In this document: positions 5,565 to 6,736 of the stretch, one piece after another
How the letters are laid out: every line of letters begins with the position of its first letter
Position numbering within the stretch: the stretch's first letter is position 1
Assembly: GCA_030691435.1 (NCBI GenBank)
Contig: JAUYEK010000137.1
Location: forward strand, 1-6,736
Reading direction: 5' to 3'
From: Sulfuricella sp.
GTDB taxonomy: Bacteria; Pseudomonadota; Gammaproteobacteria; Burkholderiales; Sulfuricellaceae
Length of the DNA stretch: 6,736 nucleotides
Position numbers and translations under genes: made by a program
The notes under the pieces: model-generated
The model's database searches: none
Told to the model about the DNA's origin: nothing
What the model saw: only the letters and a program-made list of their open reading frames with translations

Positions 5565-6235
5565 TGGCGGCAAGCGCTCCTTGCTCTTGCGACGGCAACC
5601 GGGAATCGGGGCGCCGCGATATCGTGTGGCATCATTCCACCGTGAACCGTGCCCACAGGGAATTCAGGAACGGCCACCGGGGCCTGATTCTCTGGTTTAC
5701 TGGGGTTTCGGGTTCTGGAAAATCCTCTACCGCACACGCGGTAGAGGAACGGCTGCATCAACGTGGATGCCGGACGTTTGTGCTCGACGGCGACAATCTG
5801 CGGCATGGATTATGCGCAGACCTCGGGTTTTCGCCAGAGGACCGCGCTGAAAATATCCGACGCACGGGTGAGGTGGCCAGGCTGTTTATGGAAGCGGGGG
5901 TGATCGTGTTGGCGGCGGTGATTTCGCCTTTTCGCGGAGATCGGGAAAAGGTCAGGGCGCTCGTCGCCGACGGCGATTTCATCGAAATCTATTGCCGGTG
6001 CCCCCTCGAAATCTGCGAGCAAAGGGACGCAAAGGGACTTTACCGCCGGGCCAGAGCGGGCGATGTCAAAAGCTTTACCGGGATTTCTTCCTCCTATGAG
6101 GAGCCAGGTTCACCCGACTTGATATTGGACACCGGCTTTTTTACGTTGGCCGACTGCGTGGACAGAGTGGATATTCTTTTGCGGGAAAGAAGCCTGCTGC
6201 CGGCATTTACGGAGGTACGCAAGGCGGCAGCATGA
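5564..6235 (+). CDS. cysC: Adenylyl-sulfate (APS) kinase
   Basis: Cytoplasmic enzyme that phosphorylates adenosine 5'-phosphosulfate with ATP to give PAPS. The protein has 223 residues, slightly long for the family because of about 35 extra N-terminal residues. Walker [10 protein letters not shown] is at 47-55 (K53). DGDNLRHGL is at 75-83, the APS-binding region [12 protein letters not shown] at 89-100, and the ISPFR motif at 120-124 includes S121, matching the serine phosphorylated in E. coli CysC. The lid motif [18 protein letters not shown] is at 157-174. The ATG at 5564 shares its A with the upstream stop (TAATG) and is preceded by GAAGGT (5555-5560); an ATG at 5549 would add five residues. 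This overlap implies translational coupling with the sulfotransferase, so its job is probably to feed PAPS to sulfation rather than only to sulfate assimilation. Confidence 0.95.
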   Translation: MAASAPCSCDGNRESGRRDIVWHHSTVNRAHREFRNGHRGLILWFTGVSGSGKSSTAHAVEERLHQRGCRTFVLDGDNLRHGLCADLGFSPEDRAENIRRTGEVARLFMEAGVIVLAAVISPFRGDREKVRALVADGDFIEIYCRCPLEICEQRDAKGLYRRARAGDVKSFTGISSSYEEPGSPDLILDTGFFTLADCVDRVDILLRERSLLPAFTEVRKAAA

Positions 6236-6287
6236 AACGCGATGCTACGGATGGTAAAATTTGCCTGTTTTACGCTTGAGGCTGTAA

Positions 6288-6368
6288 ATGCCGGCTGCTA
6301 TCCTTGTTTTCGTCACAACGCTGGCCCTGCCGATTCTGCTTTTTACCTTGTTGGGGCTGGCCGGGTAG
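6288..6368 (+). CDS. Candidate 26-residue hydrophobic membrane peptide
   Basis: A short ORF from ATG 6288 to TAG 6366-6368. The product, MPAAILVFVTTLALPILLFT then LLGLAG, is almost wholly hydrophobic and has no charged residue, enough for one membrane span. GAGG (6278-6281) sits 6 bases before the ATG, which is ideal spacing. It lies between cysC and crcB; a TAAAAT (6255-6260) upstream could serve as a -10, but no good -35 is seen. I do not recognise the peptide. Such an ORF can arise by chance, but the well-placed ribosome binding site, complete absence of polar charge and position in an otherwise empty gap favour a real small protein. Confidence 0.45.
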   Translation: MPAAILVFVTTLALPILLFTLLGLAG

Positions 6369-6376
6369 CTTATGAT
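6348..6376 (+). promoter_or_regulatory. Possible crcB promoter
   Basis: TATGAT at 6371-6376 differs from the -10 consensus by one base. TTGTTG at 6348-6353 lies 17 bases upstream and matches the first three bases of the -35 consensus only. A start of transcription near 6383 would leave a leader of about 25 bases before crcB. The -35 part overlaps the end of the 26-codon ORF. Weak evidence, by eye only. Confidence 0.3.
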
Positions 6377-6407
6377 TCTGCGTCATTGAGATTGGGAAAG
6401 GATGGCG

Positions 6408-6736
6408 ATGAGTTTTTACGGCCTGCTGGCGGTGGGCGCAGGCGCTGCGGTTGGCGCCTGGCTGCGCTGGTGGTTCGGCATTCTGTGGAACCCGGTGTTT
6501 CCCACGTTGCCGCTGGGGACGCTGGCGGCAAACCTGGTCGGCGGCTACCTGATGGGACTGGCGATGGCTGTGTTCGCCGATCATCCCGGTCTGCCGCCGG
6601 AAGCACGGCTGCTGCTCGCCACCGGTTTTCTCGGCGGCCTCACGACCTTTTCCACCTTCTCGGCGGAGACTGTGACGCTGCTATTGCGCGCCCAGTATGC
6701 CTGGGGTGCGGCGATTGTCGGGGCACACGTAGCTGG
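6408..6736 (+). CDS. crcB: Fluoride channel CrcB/Fluc, 3' end cut by the window
   Basis: Dual-topology inner-membrane channel that exports fluoride; works as an antiparallel dimer. The first 109 residues are present of a family length of roughly 125. Seen: GAGAAVGAWLRWWFG (10-24) with the conserved Arg20, GTLAANLVGGYLMG (37-50) with the pore asparagine N42, and the hallmark GFLGGLTTFSTFS (73-85) with F81 and F84 of the phenylalanine track. Four hydrophobic segments are apparent, the fourth incomplete. The ATG at 6408 is preferred because AAGGA (6398-6402) lies 5 bases before it; the in-frame ATG at 6402 would add two residues and overlaps that site. I see no fluoride riboswitch in the leader. 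It stands after a 26-codon hydrophobic ORF and is probably not part of the sulfation pair. Confidence 0.95.
   Translation, partial: MSFYGLLAVGAGAAVGAWLRWWFGILWNPVFPTLPLGTLAANLVGGYLMGLAMAVFADHPGLPPEARLLLATGFLGGLTTFSTFSAETVTLLLRAQYAWGAAIVGAHVA

Noticed and set aside
4548..5806. Several minus-strand open frames (157, 174 and 168 codons) opposite the sulfotransferase and cysC
   Set aside because: They overlap strongly supported + strand genes, have no visible ribosome binding site or domain, and fit the usual shadow pattern.
6236..6407. Fluoride riboswitch before crcB
   Set aside because: I looked for the conserved GAUGG-type start and the CUGAUG...CUAC-type end in the right layout and did not find them; most of the gap is occupied by the 26-codon ORF.

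Overview
The window looks like a chromosomal segment of a betaproteobacterium. The order lepA-lepB-DUF4845-rnc-era is the usual housekeeping block of that class. The short-repeat style (GTGAGGS heptamer arrays and TGTAGGAGC-type palindromes between genes) suggests a Nitrosomonadales/Gallionellaceae-like relative. That finer placement is inference. All genes called here are on the + strand.

Region 1 (1-3254) is the housekeeping operon: the C-terminal end of the elongation factor LepA, signal peptidase I (lepB), a small membrane DUF4845 protein, RNase III (rnc) and the ribosome-assembly GTPase Era. Two of its junctions, lepA/lepB and rnc/era, hold inverted arrays of a 7-bp unit that can fold into long hairpins in the operon mRNA. 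The rnc stop codon lies inside the second array. recO, which often follows era, is absent from the position after era.

Region 2 (3255-4532) is an accessory segment. Two direct copies of a ~132-bp palindromic element (about five substitutions apart) with matching terminal inverted repeats and TTAA at their ends flank a gene for a secreted Spy/CpxP-like (LTxxQ) protein. A second small secreted protein with a Gly/Met-rich tail follows, and the second element copy ends one base before its Shine-Dalgarno sequence. Both proteins are probably periplasmic.

Region 3 (4626-6235) is a compact two-gene sulfation cassette: a PAPS-dependent sulfotransferase whose stop codon overlaps the start of cysC (APS kinase) by one base. 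CysC would make the PAPS that the sulfotransferase uses. The natural reading is sulfation of a cell-surface or secreted molecule.

Region 4 (6236-6736) holds an unannotated-looking 26-codon hydrophobic ORF with a good ribosome binding site, then the start of crcB (fluoride channel), cut by the window end. The most interesting items are the rnc/era hairpin (a possible RNase III self-target), the heptamer array complementary to the lepB ribosome binding site, the repeat-flanked Spy-like module, the sulfotransferase-cysC cassette and the tiny membrane ORF.
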